Positions 62,255-64,000 of a DNA stretch of 64,000 nucleotides are shown piece after piece. The translations under genes were made by a program, and so were the position numbers. Below the pieces are notes generated by a model. That model worked only from the letters and a program-made list of their open reading frames with translations, searched no databases and had not been told where the DNA came from. The stretch's first letter is position 1. Each line of letters starts with the position of its first letter. Source of the DNA: Diospyros lotus (taxonomy: Eukaryota; Streptophyta; Magnoliopsida; Ericales; Ebenaceae); the NCBI RefSeq assembly GCF_014633365.1, contig NC_068351.1:1012001-1076000 (forward strand), read 5' to 3'.

Positions 62255-64000
62255 TCAAACTTTCAACCACTTTAGGAGATAGAGAGCTTCTAAATGGATC
62301 AAGACTCGACCCCCAGTGCTGAATGCAGACTCAGACGGAACAGTAGAAACTGGAATTGCCAATACATCTCGAGCCATCGAAGACAAAATAGGAAATCTAT
62401 GACAATTTGCTTTCCACCATTTCAAAATGTCAAATTTTTTAGTTGGAGGCTCACACACTTCACTAAAATATTTATCCAATTTCGAAGGCACAATTGTATG
62501 TCTACTACCACTGCCACACTTATATTTTTTGAAGCGAAAAAAAAATGAGTTTTCAAAGTCGTCCTCATCATTCGCCACAACAATTGGAGTAGACACTTCA
62601 GATGGCTTTCTAGCATCATCTCAAGATCCCAACTTTTTCTTATATTCCTCATATAAAGCATGTAGGAAATTTTTTAATAATAAAACTACACTAACTCCTC
62701 TCTCACCTTGATACATCTCTTTCAATACATATTCCATATATTCTAACTTGTACCTCGGATCAAGCACCACAACAATATAAATTAAGTGATTTGTTTTATG
62801 CGGATCCCCCCCAATATTTATCAAACTTTCTTTCATTTTTATTTATCAAACTTTCTACCATTTCAAAATCGTCACTCTCCAACCACCCTTGTAAGAGACA
62901 ATGCATCTTACCAAGCTCATGAAAAGATGTGTTGGAGGTGACATATGATGGACTCGATACTCGCAAAGTTAGCTCATAAAAATGTTTCAACACTTTGACA
63001 AAAAGTCTGACCTTATTCTAATCCTCTGCCTTCGGTCTCCCATCTATAGTAATAACATGGTTCTAATCCTTTGCCTTCGGTCTCCGATTCATTTAGGTTT
63101 TTCAACCTATTTTGTACAACCAGATTTATAATGTGAGCCACACAACTCATATGCAAATATTGCCCATTTATAATGCTAGTATCTTATTTGCCATTTTTTT
63201 CTTGAAATTAGCCACAACAACATCATTTGAACTAGTATTATCCATGGTCAAAGTAAAAACTCTATCAAGTTCTCGTCCCATGAGACATTTCTCAATTGTC
63301 ATAGCAATGACATCACCCTTATGACTAGAAATTGGACAAAAGTTTAAGATTTTTTTCTTTAGAATCTAAGTATTGTCAATATAGTGCGCTGTCAAGCACA
63401 TATAATTCATCATTTGAATTAAAGTCCAAGTGTCAGTGGTTAAGCAAATTCTTTGACAAGAATTTTTTAACTCATTCATCATGTTCAATCTCTCTTTATT
63501 GAATAACTCAAAACAATCACGCGCCATAGTCCAACGTGAAGGAAACCAAAATTTTGGACAAATAACATTCACAAAGTGTCTAAACCCCTCACGCTTAACA
63601 AAATTTAAAGGTAGCTCATTTACGATCAGCATACGACCTAAAGCATTTCTTACGAGCACTTGATCAAATTTTCAATTAACCACTATAGCAACATTATCAC
63701 CACTCTCTTTCTCACCCCCTATTGTAGTTGATTGAAAATGTAATTCCATTTGACGAGATTCTACAACATGGGGGTGTTTCTTACAATTTCCCATATGATT
63801 CCTTAAAGCTGTAATCCCATTTTTTTTGGGATCACAGTGAAACTCCTTAGAACAATAGTTGCATCTCCCTTTAATCTCACCATCTGAATTTGTAAACTTG
63901 GTAAAATGATCCCAAACCTCTGACCTAGCTCTTATCGGTTTTCTCTTTGCCTTCCTAAGTGATGTTGCACGTCTATCATTTTTTAGTTGGCTATCTTGGA
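62255..64000 (-). pseudogene. hAT transposase (BED finger, core, dimerisation domain), broken
   Basis: Reading leftward from the window edge: a BED zinc finger (SEVWDHFTKF, CNYC, NHMGNCKKH; about 63950-63770), a core domain (NFVKREGFRHF, LTTDTWTLIQ; 63640-63380), DMDN-type residues (TLTMDNTSSND, about 63250), the DUF4413-like segment (VVLDPRYKLEYMEY, about 62770) and the C-terminal hATC dimerisation domain (FDILKWWKANCHRFPILSSM, VPSESAFSTGGRVL, 62440-62305). It is inactive as read: an in-frame TGA lies near 63672, further stops and frame changes near 63360 and 63175, a 47-bp tandem duplication near 63016-63090, and a frameshift straight after GGRVL near 62300. It continues beyond the window. 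Confidence 0.9.

Larger units (their letters stand above)
60656..64000 (-). mobile_element. hAT transposon, one end and decayed transposase
   Basis: The terminus TAGGGGTGAGCATTCGGTTT at 60656 followed by clustered AACCGAACCGA words (to about 60850) is the typical end of plant Ac-like hAT elements. A minisatellite and then a leftward-reading transposase relic follow, and the element runs past the right edge, so its other terminus and target duplication cannot be seen. Confidence 0.85.

Overview
The window is nuclear DNA of a flowering plant, most likely a eudicot. It has AT-rich intergenic DNA, GT-AG introns (one GC-AG), plastid- and vacuole-targeted products, and many small plant-type DNA transposons. 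Exon structures were assembled by hand from splice signals, reading-frame phase and remembered homologues. No search was run, so assignments rest on recognisable family motifs.

Layout, left to right: first exon of a symplekin/PTA1-like gene (minus, cut by the left edge); APD-type RING E3 ligase (minus, 10 exons, 475 aa); LMBR1-domain membrane protein (plus, 14 exons, 509 aa); a possible 62-aa small gene (minus); CAX-type vacuolar Ca2+/H+ exchanger (plus, 11 exons, 435 aa); thylakoid ATP/ADP carrier TAAC (plus, 10 exons, 390 aa); LHCB4/CP29 antenna protein (plus, 2 exons, 287 aa); Yippee-like zinc protein (plus, 5 exons, 129 aa) followed by a decayed tandem copy; Ser/Thr/Pro-rich protein of the At3g09000 type (plus, 6 exons, 534 aa); and a decayed hAT transposon running off the right edge.

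The genes do not form one pathway. TAAC and LHCB4 both serve the thylakoid, symplekin acts in mRNA 3'-end formation, the RING protein in ubiquitination, and CAX in vacuolar ion storage. Their order matches, from memory, two duplicated Arabidopsis segments (around At5g01400-At5g01530 and At3g08930-At3g09000), so this looks like a conserved ancestral eudicot block.

The accessory layer is mobile DNA in introns and intergenic spaces. Several elements have terminal inverted repeats and visible target-site duplications: 2690-3167, 7777-9519 (with a second element nested inside), 12858-14447, 23370-23829 and 28131-28817 (nested in another MITE). There are also a long imperfect hairpin at about 46848-47648, two copies of one MITE family (29545-29930 and 44269-44667), and several local tandem duplications. 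I saw no CRISPR array, no confident RNA gene and no intact LTR retrotransposon. I found no convincing new biological system; the most unusual items are the nested transposons, the hairpin element and the tandem Yippee pseudogene.
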